DNA from: Alishewanella longhuensis
Lineage (GTDB): Bacteria > Pseudomonadota > Gammaproteobacteria > Enterobacterales > Alteromonadaceae
Length of the DNA: 64,000 nucleotides
Assembly (NCBI RefSeq): GCF_014653435.1
Contig: NZ_BNAO01000004.1
Span: forward strand, 70,402-134,401
Reading direction: 5' to 3'
Part shown: positions 29,155-39,105 of the stretch, piece after piece
Layout of the letters: every line of letters begins with the position of its first letter
Numbering within the stretch: position 1 is the stretch's first letter
The notes under the pieces: model-generated
Databases searched by the model: none
What the model was told of the DNA's origin: nothing
What the model saw: the letters and a program-made list of their open reading frames with translations, nothing else
Translations under genes and position numbers: made by a program

Positions 29155-29919
29155 CTACCATTTTCGTTTTGGTGCAAATAACTCATCAATATCTTTATTA
29201 TCTTTTTCACCGCGTTTTTCGATATCTTTCGCATTGCCTTGTTTTAGCTCCAGCGTAATTTCTTCAAGTGCCATTCTGGCTTCAGAGATGCGGCTACTGA
29301 CATAGTCATTTTGATGACTAGTACCATTTAGATAGGCAAGGGCTTTTTCAAAATATTGTCTGGCGGAACCCAGCATACCGTTTGAGCGAGCACTTTTGGC
29401 TCTTTTAATCTGGCTCTCTACGCTGATTCTTAGCTGTAACAAATCTAACCTACGATCTTCATCAATCACCAGCTGAGTATCAACATTACCTCTGGCATGT
29501 TCTGCTCTTAGCATGTTACGGAGCTTTTTGATGCCTTTCATCATCGCTAACAGTTGCTGATCGTTATCTGGCAAACCTACATTATCTGCAATAGCTTCAG
29601 TCGATTTATTGAGTTCTGAGATCCGAGCTTCAGTCTCTTCAAGCCGGTGTTTTAAGTCGCGTTGGCCAGGTTCTAACTCAACCATCGCTTTTAGAAGGTA
29701 AGAGATACGTTTTAGCAGCATTATGGAAAGACCTGCTGATAAAGGTACATTTGCTGCATTAAAAAGAATTTCCTCCGATTCTTCCAGAGCATGGCGCAGC
29801 TTGGTAAATTCAGCACGTTTTAGTGCTTGCATACGCTCACGATGTTGTTGCACTACATTCACTGTAATTGCAATAATCACCAGTGCTATGATAAGCGCGA
29901 TGATTAGGGGTAAGACCAT
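29155..29919 (-). CDS. Membrane-anchored coiled-coil protein of unknown function
   Basis: 254 residues. One N-terminal membrane helix (about 3-24) is followed by a cytoplasmic, highly charged helical region with repeated heptads (about 28-240) and a basic tail ending PKRKW. There is no cysteine and no enzyme motif. I do not recognise a family with an assigned function. The architecture resembles scaffold or division-associated coiled-coil proteins. It converges on topA, and its divergent neighbour is cysB. An AAGAGG site precedes the ATG. Confidence 0.75.
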   Translation of the reverse strand: MVLPLIIALIIALVIIAITVNVVQQHRERMQALKRAEFTKLRHALEESEEILFNAANVPLSAGLSIMLLKRISYLLKAMVELEPGQRDLKHRLEETEARISELNKSTEAIADNVGLPDNDQQLLAMMKGIKKLRNMLRAEHARGNVDTQLVIDEDRRLDLLQLRISVESQIKRAKSARSNGMLGSARQYFEKALAYLNGTSHQNDYVSSRISEARMALEEITLELKQGNAKDIEKRGEKDNKDIDELFAPKRKW

Positions 29920-30111
29920 TTATACCTCTTTTTTTCTTTTTCTATTGTTTATATCTTAATCTTAAAAACGGCTTGTTACCAACTTAACTGCGTTCAACAT
30001 TATATAGTTTTTGGTAAAATCATTAATCAGACTAGCAAAATTCACACCATAATCCACGTGTTATTTGTAAATGTGACGCGACTTTTTGCTAAAACATTTT
30101 GTTATAAATAA

Positions 30112-31827
<1,716 letters not shown>

Positions 31828-31907
31828 AATGCTAACCTTTAACCAAGATTAAGATTACCCTAGCATTTTTTCGCTCCGCTGGCTGCTTAAAAACGCAGCA
31901 AACTAAC

Positions 31908-32113
31908 TTATGCACATGCGGCTTAATAGTTTCTCACTGGTTTATTTTAGGCAATGCTATGAAATATAAAGAAAAAACGTCACGAACTTAGAAGGAGTTA
32001 TTCTGAGTGAGAGAGTTATTAAGTGATTAACTTATGCTTAATAACAGCTTTATACACAGGAGCTGTGAAGAAGTGCACATTAACTTGCTGCTTTGTCGTT
32101 CATCTGTGGATAA
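31908..32113. promoter_or_regulatory. Cluster of three DnaA-box 9-mers upstream of rppH
   Basis: The 380-bp gap between mutH and rppH holds TTATGCACA (31908-31916, forward), TTATACACA (32050-32058, forward) and TGTGGATAA (32105-32113, the reverse of the perfect box TTATCCACA). All fit TTATNCACA. No dnaA, dnaN, gyrB or 13-mer array is nearby, so this is not an obvious replication origin. It may titrate DnaA or make rppH or mutH responsive to it. Confidence 0.5.
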
Positions 32114-32207
32114 GTTGTGTGGCTTATCTGAAAAATACCGTTTGCTGAGAGCACGACTTTGTGAAAGAATCCTTAATATAGCAGAGTTTAAGTCGCTTGA
32201 GGTTTGT

Positions 32208-32717
32208 GTGATCGATGCCGAGGGTTTCCGGCCCAATGTCGGCATAGTGATTTGTAACACCCATGGACAGGTGTTTTGGGCGAAAAGATATGGCCAACAT
32301 TCCTGGCAATATCCACAGGGCGGCATTGATGACGGTGAAACACCCGAAGAAGCGATGTTTCGGGAACTACATGAAGAAGTCGGCTTAAGACCAGAGGATG
32401 TAGAGATTATAGCGACGACCAAGCATTGGTTACGTTATAAACTGCCGAAACGGTTGATCCGCAAAGACAGTAACCCTGTGTGTATCGGGCAGAAGCAGAA
32501 ATGGTTTTTACTGCGTCTGACCTGCCGGGAAGAGGATGTTAATCTGGCGAAAACCAGTCATCCGGAATTTGATAACTGGCGTTGGGTCAGTTATTGGTAT
32601 CCGGTTCGACAGGTGGTTTCTTTTAAACGAGAGGTCTATCGCAAGGTCATGAAAGAATTCGCTCCGGTCGCTTTGCCGTTTGTCCGTCGGGACATTACGA
32701 ATAAACGTAAAACGTAA
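32208..32717 (+). CDS. rppH: RNA pyrophosphohydrolase
   Basis: A 170-residue Nudix hydrolase that removes pyrophosphate from 5' ends of mRNA and so triggers RNase E decay. The Nudix box starts at GGIDDGE and ends with RELHEEVGL, and the flanking [11 protein letters not shown] and [18 protein letters not shown] are characteristic. I start at a GTG at 32208, with TGAGG five bases upstream, because E. coli RppH begins at the matching VIDDDGYRPNVG. The open frame continues 58 codons upstream (from 32034) in sequence unlike the family, which I treat as leader. Confidence 0.93.
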   Translation: MIDAEGFRPNVGIVICNTHGQVFWAKRYGQHSWQYPQGGIDDGETPEEAMFRELHEEVGLRPEDVEIIATTKHWLRYKLPKRLIRKDSNPVCIGQKQKWFLLRLTCREEDVNLAKTSHPEFDNWRWVSYWYPVRQVVSFKREVYRKVMKEFAPVALPFVRRDITNKRKT

Positions 32718-32805
32718 GAGAAATATCCAGACTACTTAAAACCAGGTCATTGATTCCTTGGCAATAAGTAGTGAGGACAATGCCATTAAGATCAATGGAG
32801 TTACT

Positions 32806-35064
32806 ATGCTAGGCCAGTTAAGGCGTATTGTTCAGGATGTGGCGCAAGAGCCGATACTTAACAAAGCTCTTTCTGGCTTAGTTAGTAGCGTTAAGCATGC
32901 GCTGGCGACAGAGTGTTGTTCTGTTTATTTAGCCGATTACCAGCAACAGCATTTTATGCTAATGGCAACTGACGGTTTAAATGAAGAAGCTGTAGGGCAG
33001 GTTGCTATTGGTTTCTCTGAAGGACTGATTGGTTGGGTTGGGCAAAGGGAAGAGCCTATTAACCTGGCGCAAGCGCATCTTCATCCCCGCTTTAAAGTCA
33101 CCCCTGAAGTAAGCGAAGATAATTTTTCTGCTTTTTTGGGCTGTCCTATTATTCATCATCGTAAAGTGTTGGGTGTATTAACCATTCAGCAGTCCGCTGA
33201 GCGGGTATTTAGTGAAGACGAAGAATCTTTTTTAGTGACATTAGGGGTGCAATTAGCCTCGGTGCTGGCAAATGCGGAAATGCGTGATGCTGCCAGCCGC
33301 AGTTCCACCGCAGTGCAGCAAGCCACCCAATTGCAGGGCTTACCCGGTTCGCCAGGCATGGCGATTGGTGAAGCCTATGTAACAGAGCCCGCCAGTGATT
33401 TTGATGCCATTTCGTTAAAGCGCTCGGATGATCCGGAAAAGGAACTCGCGCTGTTTTATCGTGCAGTAAAAATCACAAAAGCTGAATTTAATCGTTTGGC
33501 TGAGCGTATGTCTAGCCACTTGCCTGCAGATGCCTTGGCCATTTTTGACGTCTATCATCAGTTATTAGACGCCGCTAGCCTGGGCCGGGAGATAGAAGAG
33601 CAGATAGCAGACGGCTGGTGCGCTAAAAGTGCTTTGAAACGCGTAGTAGAGCGTTTTGCCCGGCAATTTGACGATATGGATGATCCTTACCTGCGCGAAC
33701 GCGGTTTAGATATTCGTGATCTGGGGCAGCGAGTATTAAACCATTTATTGGATACCGAGCAACGTCGCGCCAAGTTACCAGAAAAAGTGGTACTAGTTGC
33801 TGATGAGGTGACGGCAACGATGTTGGCCGAAGTACCGCGCGAGCAATTAATTGCAGTAGTGTCATTGCGGGGTTCTGTGAACTCGCACGCGGCTATCATG
33901 GCCAGGGCGCTGGGCATCCCAGCGGTGATGGGGGTCAGTGAGCTACCACTACTGCATTGGCACGAGCAGCGAGTAATTGTTGATGGCTATCAAGGTCATA
34001 TCTTACTGTCACCGTCGGAGGCAATTTGCGCTGAATACCAGCGGCTGATTAGTGAAGATGTGGCGCTTAACGCCCGCTATCAGCAGGAAATTGGTTTACC
34101 GTCACAATCACAATGTGGCGAGCGCTTTAAATTTATGGTTAATTCTGGTCTGGCAATAGAGTTAGAATATACTAATGCGCAGTTTACAGATGGTGTCGGT
34201 TTATATCGGACCGAATTCCCTTTTATTATCCGCAACCAGTTTCCTACCGAGCAAGAACAAGTAGAATTGTACGAAAAAGTGTTAGCTGGCTACCCGGAGA
34301 AGACCGTTGTCATGCGCACTCTGGATGTTGGTGGCGATAAAGCTTTACCTTATTTTAGTATCATTGAAGAGAATCCGTTTCTAGGTTGGCGTGGTATTCG
34401 TTTAACATTAGATCACCCGGAAATTTTTCTGGTACAAATTCGTGCTATGGTGCGGGCGAATATCGAACATCAGAATTTACATATTCTGCTGCCTATGGTG
34501 TCTGATCTGGCAGAAGTTGATGAAGCTATTCGTTTGATTAGACAAGCTTGTTTTGAAGTGAGTGATGAACTTGGTGTGAGTTTACCGAAACCTAAAATCG
34601 GTGTAATGATTGAAGTCCCCTCGGTGTTATATTTATTGCCCGAGTTAGCCGCCAAAGTCGATTTTTGTTCGGTAGGTACTAATGATTTAACTCAATACTT
34701 ACTGGCCGTTGATCGTAACAATGCCAGGGTAGCGAATTTATACGATGCGCTACATCCAGCTGTGCTAAGAGCTTTATATCAGCTGGGTCAGCAAGCCAAG
34801 GCGTTGCAGTTTCCTATTAGTATTTGTGGTGAGCTCGGCGGGGAGCCTGCCGGTGTGCTATTACTTGCAGCTATGGGCTTTCGCCGCTTTAGTATGAACA
34901 GCAGCAACCTAGCAAAGATAAAATGGTTATTGCGCCGGGTTGAGTTAGCAGATTTAGAGTTATTGTTACCTGAGGTTCTCTGTTGCCATTCTCCGAAGCA
35001 AGTGCGATTGCAGGTGCAGCGCTTTTTAGAACAGAAACACCTGCTAACACAGTTACGTGCTTAG
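32806..35064 (+). CDS. ptsP: Nitrogen-PTS enzyme I
   Basis: A 752-residue PEP-protein phosphotransferase that starts the PTS-Ntr relay to NPr and EIIA-Ntr. An N-terminal GAF domain (about 1-165) senses glutamine and other cues. The PEP-utilising enzyme domains follow. The phosphorylated histidine is His361 in GSVNSHAAIMAR, and the C-terminal TIM-barrel PEP site has GLYRTEFPFI and the ICGELGG signature. I start at the ATG at 32806, with GGAG five bases upstream, as in E. coli PtsP (748 residues). It directly follows rppH, an order shared with E. coli. Confidence 0.96.
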   Translation: MLGQLRRIVQDVAQEPILNKALSGLVSSVKHALATECCSVYLADYQQQHFMLMATDGLNEEAVGQVAIGFSEGLIGWVGQREEPINLAQAHLHPRFKVTPEVSEDNFSAFLGCPIIHHRKVLGVLTIQQSAERVFSEDEESFLVTLGVQLASVLANAEMRDAASRSSTAVQQATQLQGLPGSPGMAIGEAYVTEPASDFDAISLKRSDDPEKELALFYRAVKITKAEFNRLAERMSSHLPADALAIFDVYHQLLDAASLGREIEEQIADGWCAKSALKRVVERFARQFDDMDDPYLRERGLDIRDLGQRVLNHLLDTEQRRAKLPEKVVLVADEVTATMLAEVPREQLIAVVSLRGSVNSHAAIMARALGIPAVMGVSELPLLHWHEQRVIVDGYQGHILLSPSEAICAEYQRLISEDVALNARYQQEIGLPSQSQCGERFKFMVNSGLAIELEYTNAQFTDGVGLYRTEFPFIIRNQFPTEQEQVELYEKVLAGYPEKTVVMRTLDVGGDKALPYFSIIEENPFLGWRGIRLTLDHPEIFLVQIRAMVRANIEHQNLHILLPMVSDLAEVDEAIRLIRQACFEVSDELGVSLPKPKIGVMIEVPSVLYLLPELAAKVDFCSVGTNDLTQYLLAVDRNNARVANLYDALHPAVLRALYQLGQQAKALQFPISICGELGGEPAGVLLLAAMGFRRFSMNSSNLAKIKWLLRRVELADLELLLPEVLCCHSPKQVRLQVQRFLEQKHLLTQLRA

Positions 35065-35186
35065 TGATTACTGTGCTTTAGCACCCTGTTGGTATTAGGC
35101 TGCACGTTACAAAGCACTCATCCCCAATAACATTTTGAGCAAATAGCCACAGCGCTATTGCAGTATTAAATTGAGTAAGGATTTAT

Positions 35187-35993
35187 ATGAGCAGTTCGCC
35201 CATTCCTTTTCCCAACATAGATCCGGTGATGTTGGACCTGGGGTTTGTAAAAGTCCACTGGTACGGTGTGATGTACATGGTCGCTTTCGGTTTGGCCTAT
35301 TGGTTGGCAAACCGAGCCGCAGCAAAGCCCGGATCAGGCTGGACTAGCGAGCAGGTGAGTGATCTGCTGTTCTATGGTTTTCTGGGAGTTATTTTAGGTG
35401 GGCGTTTAGGCTATATCTTGTTTTACAACTTTGGGCAGGTACAGCAAGACCCGCTTTATCTATTTAGAGTTTGGGAAGGAGGGATGTCTTTCCACGGTGG
35501 TTTAATTGGCGTTTTACTGGCAATGGCCTTGTTCGCCCGTAAATATCACAAAACCTATCTGGCTCTGGGCGATTTTGTCGCCCCACTGGTGCCGCTGGGT
35601 TTAGCTGCTGGGCGTATTGGTAACTTTATTAACGGTGAACTGTGGGGCCGGCCGACCGATGTTCCTTGGGCTATGGTTTTTCCAACCGGTGGAGCTATTG
35701 GACGGCATCCGTCGCAGCTTTATCATGTAGCGTTAGAAGGTTTGTTGCTCTTTATTGTTATTCTTGTGGTAAGGCGCATGCAGCCGGCTACTGGCGTTAT
35801 AGGTGGAGTGTTTCTAACAGGTTATGGTATAGCACGTTTTACCGTGGAGTTTTTCCGTGAGCCAGATGCTCATCTTGGCGTATTATCGCTTGGCATGACG
35901 ATGGGACAATGGCTTTGCTTACCGATGATACTCTCTGGTTTAGCCATTATTTTGTTTGCCAAAAAATGGGCAGTAAAAATTGGAGTTAAGTAA
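35187..35993 (+). CDS. lgt: Prolipoprotein diacylglyceryl transferase
   Basis: A 268-residue inner-membrane enzyme that attaches diacylglycerol from phosphatidylglycerol to the lipobox cysteine of prelipoproteins. It has seven helices, the HGGLIG motif with the catalytic histidine, and the signature [16 protein letters not shown] (around 148-163). It serves the many lipoproteins in this window. The stop codon overlaps the thyA start (TAATG), so the two are translationally coupled. Confidence 0.97.
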   Translation: MSSSPIPFPNIDPVMLDLGFVKVHWYGVMYMVAFGLAYWLANRAAAKPGSGWTSEQVSDLLFYGFLGVILGGRLGYILFYNFGQVQQDPLYLFRVWEGGMSFHGGLIGVLLAMALFARKYHKTYLALGDFVAPLVPLGLAAGRIGNFINGELWGRPTDVPWAMVFPTGGAIGRHPSQLYHVALEGLLLFIVILVVRRMQPATGVIGGVFLTGYGIARFTVEFFREPDAHLGVLSLGMTMGQWLCLPMILSGLAIILFAKKWAVKIGVK

Positions 35994-36841
35994 TGAAGCA
36001 ATACTTACAACTTTGCCAACGTATCATTGATGAAGGTATTTGGGTAAATAATGCCCGCACCGGCACCCGTTGTCTTACCGTGATCAATGCGGATTTGGAG
36101 TATAATGTTGCGGCTAATCAGTTTCCTCTGCTCACAACTCGTAAAAGCTTTTATAAAGCCGCTATTGCTGAGCTATTAGGTTATTTACGTGGTTACGATA
36201 GTGCTGCTCAGTTCCGAGCTATTGGTTGCAATACCTGGAACGCTAATGCTAATGAAAACGCGGCCTGGTTAACTAATTCGCATCGTAAAGGTGAGGACGA
36301 TCTTGGCCGTGTTTACGGCGTGCAGGGCCGGGGCTGGCAAAAACCTGATGGTACTAAGCTTGATCAATTACAAAAGCTGGTGACCAATTTAAGCCAGGGT
36401 ATTGATGATCGTGGCGAGATTTTGACGTTTTATAACCCTGGCGAATTCGAGCTGGGTTGTCTGCGCCCTTGTATGCACACCCATACTTTTAGCTTATTGG
36501 GCGATACCTTGTATCTTACCTCTTACCAGCGTAGTTGCGACGTGCCGTTGGGGTTGAATTTTAATCAGGTACAGTGCTTTGTGTTATTGGCATTAATAGC
36601 ACAAATCACTGGGCATAAAGCAGGCAAGGTGTACCATAAAATTGTGAATGCACATATTTATGAAAACCAGTTAGCGCTGATGAAGCAGCAACTTGAACGT
36701 GAACCTTACTCTTCACCCAAATTACATATTAATCCAAACATTAAAACTCTTGCCGATGTCGAAAGTTGGGTGAGCACAGACGATTTTACCCTAGAGGGTT
36801 ATCAAAGCCACCCAGCAATTAAGTATCCTTTCAGCGTTTAG
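35993..36841 (+). CDS. thyA: Thymidylate synthase, divergent type
   Basis: A 282-residue enzyme converting dUMP and methylene-THF to dTMP. The nucleophile is Cys160 in LRPCMH. The dUMP-binding [14 protein letters not shown], the NARTGT phosphate loop and the AHIYENQ stretch are present. Compared with the classical 264-residue E. coli enzyme it carries an insert near 85-95. The arginine pair RR that reaches into the partner subunit reads RG here, and CH reads CM. It is therefore a diverged but probably active family member. The lgt-thyA order is as in many Gammaproteobacteria. Confidence 0.9.
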   Translation: MKQYLQLCQRIIDEGIWVNNARTGTRCLTVINADLEYNVAANQFPLLTTRKSFYKAAIAELLGYLRGYDSAAQFRAIGCNTWNANANENAAWLTNSHRKGEDDLGRVYGVQGRGWQKPDGTKLDQLQKLVTNLSQGIDDRGEILTFYNPGEFELGCLRPCMHTHTFSLLGDTLYLTSYQRSCDVPLGLNFNQVQCFVLLALIAQITGHKAGKVYHKIVNAHIYENQLALMKQQLEREPYSSPKLHINPNIKTLADVESWVSTDDFTLEGYQSHPAIKYPFSV

Positions 36842-36862
36842 TCAATAAACCAACCAAACTTC

Positions 36863-36878
36863 TGGCGCACTTTTTGCT
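36863..36878 (+). promoter_or_regulatory. Sigma-54 promoter for the FlgO-like operon
   Basis: TGGCGCACTTTTTGCT matches the -24/-12 consensus TGGC-N7-TTGCW with exact spacing. It lies 90 bp upstream of the first FlgO-like start. Confidence 0.75.
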
Positions 36879-36967
36879 TGGTGCACTGTATACCCTAGAT
36901 CATAGAGGTGCCGTCCATACCGCTGGCGCCTTTACAAAGCAGGTATAACAACCAGAATGAGGTGGTT

Positions 36968-37594
36968 ATGAGATATCTATTGGGCAGTGTGCTACTGGCA
37001 CTGCTTGGCGGCTGTGCCCATTTTTCAAAACCGGATGAGACGGTTAACTTACCCATGCGGCAAGTATCTGCCGTGGGACTAAGCCCGGAACCATTGGGGT
37101 TTTATACTGAACGTTTAGCGCAACAGTTGTTTGCTGAACTGGCGAAAAATACCACTATTCGGCAACAGCAGTTAGCGGTTAGTAGTTTTCTACCGGTACG
37201 GCCATTAAGTTTGGCGCAACATAGTGCACAAGAGGTTGAGCTGGCAAACCAGCTAGCCGAAAGCATGTTAACCGAAGCGGTGCAGCGCGGCTATGATGCG
37301 GTTGATATTCGGCTTCGCCGCGAAATCTTACTGCAGACTGACCATGAACAGGGATTTTCCAGGCAACTGGTTGAGCTTAAGCAGCAACACCGGGCCAGAG
37401 TGCTGCTCAGTGGCACCTACAGCGTGCAGGAAGACGGCTTTGTCGTGAATGTTAGGTTGATAGATGTGGAAAGCCAAAAGGTGCTGGCGGCGGCCACAGA
37501 CTATGTTCCTGATAACGTAATGTGGAGTGCAGAAAAAATGCGGACCCGCGGTAATTATTTATATCGCAGTGACAGGATCGGAGAGCGACCATGA
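36968..37594 (+). CDS. FlgO-domain lipoprotein 1
   Basis: About 208 residues. The signal peptide ends in lipobox LLGGC (Cys16), followed by one FlgO domain (about 45-195). FlgO proteins are outer-membrane lipoproteins that build the disc around sheathed or polar flagella with FlgP and FlgT in Vibrio. This copy is the most diverged of three tandem paralogues and has a longer, glutamine-rich middle. I start at the ATG at 36968, which has a GAGGTGG site. The frame's earlier start would put 20 residues before the signal. It overlaps the next gene by 4 bp (ATGA). Confidence 0.8.
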   Translation: MRYLLGSVLLALLGGCAHFSKPDETVNLPMRQVSAVGLSPEPLGFYTERLAQQLFAELAKNTTIRQQQLAVSSFLPVRPLSLAQHSAQEVELANQLAESMLTEAVQRGYDAVDIRLRREILLQTDHEQGFSRQLVELKQQHRARVLLSGTYSVQEDGFVVNVRLIDVESQKVLAAATDYVPDNVMWSAEKMRTRGNYLYRSDRIGERP

Positions 37595-38253
37595 GAATTT
37601 ATATAACCAGTTCTTTTTTACTTCTAGCCTTAACAGCATGCGTACAGCCGGTGAATAATACTGCTAAGGTAGTCCCGGAAAATGCAGTTAGCATGCGCGG
37701 CGAACTTGCCAGAGAGGCGCGAATTAATAATCAACAAGCGTTTTCTCCAGCATCTGTTACTGAGCACTATCGCCACACTCCCGTGATAACTTTAGATCAA
37801 TATGCACGTAATTTAGTGCATGAGTTGATGGCAAATCACCACAGGGTAGAAGAGCAGGCCATGGTAGCAGTAACGGATTTAGCCTTTATTGATACTGATT
37901 TACAGCAAGGCTCGGTGTTCACCAATCATTTGAGTGAAGCCATTATTTATGATTTACATTTATTTGGCGTGCCGGTGCTGGATTTTAAAGTAACAGATTA
38001 CATTCGTGTTACTGAAAAAGGCGACTTTGTGCTAAGTCGCGACTTTAGCGAATTATCGGCAGAGCTACCGATAAAATACGTCGTGACAGGCACGGCTACT
38101 CACCACCGAGCGGGGATCATGTTAAACGCCCGTCTAATTCAGATTGATAGCAAAAGAGTGATCTCTGCTGCCAGAACTTTTGTGCCTGCAGCGGTTTACA
38201 ACGCTATCTTGCAACAGCATAGCGATGCTACCCTGAAACTGAAACAAGGTTAA
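37591..38253 (+). CDS. FlgO-domain lipoprotein 2
   Basis: A 220-residue lipoprotein with lipobox LALTAC (Cys17) and a FlgO domain (about 75-215). It shares the pattern V(L/V)DFK..(D/R)..I.VT..GDFV(L/F)SR with the third paralogue. It is probably exported to the outer membrane. The ATGA overlap with paralogue 1 shows they are one operon. Confidence 0.85.
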   Translation: MRIYITSSFLLLALTACVQPVNNTAKVVPENAVSMRGELAREARINNQQAFSPASVTEHYRHTPVITLDQYARNLVHELMANHHRVEEQAMVAVTDLAFIDTDLQQGSVFTNHLSEAIIYDLHLFGVPVLDFKVTDYIRVTEKGDFVLSRDFSELSAELPIKYVVTGTATHHRAGIMLNARLIQIDSKRVISAARTFVPAAVYNAILQQHSDATLKLKQG

Positions 38254-38331
38254 TATTATTAAAGAAAGTCACAGCGAGGTCGAAATAGAGCTAACATAGA
38301 AAATAGCTATGTGAGTTTTAAGGAGATCTCC

Positions 38332-39027
38332 ATGATAAAAAGAAATTTGGTATGGTTTAGTGCACTGACACTCTTGGCGGGATGCCAAAGCCATCATAGA
38401 GTTGAAGATGGTTATAGCCGCTGTGATAGTAATGGGCAGTGTAGCAGTGAAATACGACGTCACTATCATGATCATGGCCGCAAAGATGTCGTTACGCCTT
38501 TACCGACAACTCAGCCAAACGTTGTAAACCGTCAACATGGCTGGGCTGTGCCTTATCAATATGTAACGAGTTTACAGTCTAATAAACAGCTAAATGATTA
38601 CGTGGCACAAATGGCCATGCAGTTAGTGGAAACCTTTCACTATTTTCCTACGGAATCTCGGGTTGCTGTTGCCTCTTTTGTGGATTTAGACAGCGAGTTG
38701 AACCGTACCAATATCGTTGGCAACCAACTTGCAGAAGCCTTTATTCATCAGTTACAGCAGTTTGGCGTGAGTGTGGTTGATTTTAAAACTACCCGAGATA
38801 TTCAGGTAACCGCTAATGGTGATTTCGTGTTTAGCCGTAATCATAGCCAATTAGATGCGTTACAACAAATTGATTATGTCCTCTCAGGTACTATGGTGTT
38901 TGGACCAAGGGGTATTATGGTTAATGCCAGAGTTATTAATTTCCGTAGCAAAGTGGTGGCTGCCAGTTCGCAACAACTTATCCCACACTTTGTAATTAGC
39001 TCACTTTATCCGGGCATTGCTCGCTAA
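38332..39027 (+). CDS. FlgO-domain lipoprotein 3
   Basis: A 231-residue lipoprotein with lipobox LLAGC (Cys18), a histidine-rich stretch (about 20-50, including RRHYHDHGR) and a FlgO domain (about 85-228) close to paralogue 2. The histidine-rich part is not shared with the other two and might bind metal. I start at the ATG at 38332, which has a consensus AAGGAGAT site. The GTG seven codons upstream has none. Of the three it looks closest to the Vibrio FlgO layout, though I cannot prove orthology. Confidence 0.85.
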   Translation: MIKRNLVWFSALTLLAGCQSHHRVEDGYSRCDSNGQCSSEIRRHYHDHGRKDVVTPLPTTQPNVVNRQHGWAVPYQYVTSLQSNKQLNDYVAQMAMQLVETFHYFPTESRVAVASFVDLDSELNRTNIVGNQLAEAFIHQLQQFGVSVVDFKTTRDIQVTANGDFVFSRNHSQLDALQQIDYVLSGTMVFGPRGIMVNARVINFRSKVVAASSQQLIPHFVISSLYPGIAR

Positions 39028-39041
39028 AATATGTATAAAAC

Positions 39042-39068
39042 GCCAGCTTGTGCTGAGCACGAGCTGGC
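39042..39068 (-). terminator. Terminator hairpin between convergent genes
   Basis: Arms GCCAGCTTGTGCT/AGCACGAGCTGGC with one G-T pair and a 1-base centre. On the reverse strand it is followed by GTTTTATA, so it mainly serves the 624-residue protein gene. Confidence 0.65.
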
Positions 39069-39105
39069 AGATTGCTAAGGTCTGCTATTGCAGCGTAAAA
39101 AGCTG

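Noticed and set aside
31828..32207. The DnaA-box cluster as a chromosomal replication origin
   Set aside because: No dnaA, dnaN, gyrB, mioC or parAB genes and no AT-rich 13-mer array accompany it. A titration or regulatory site is more cautious.
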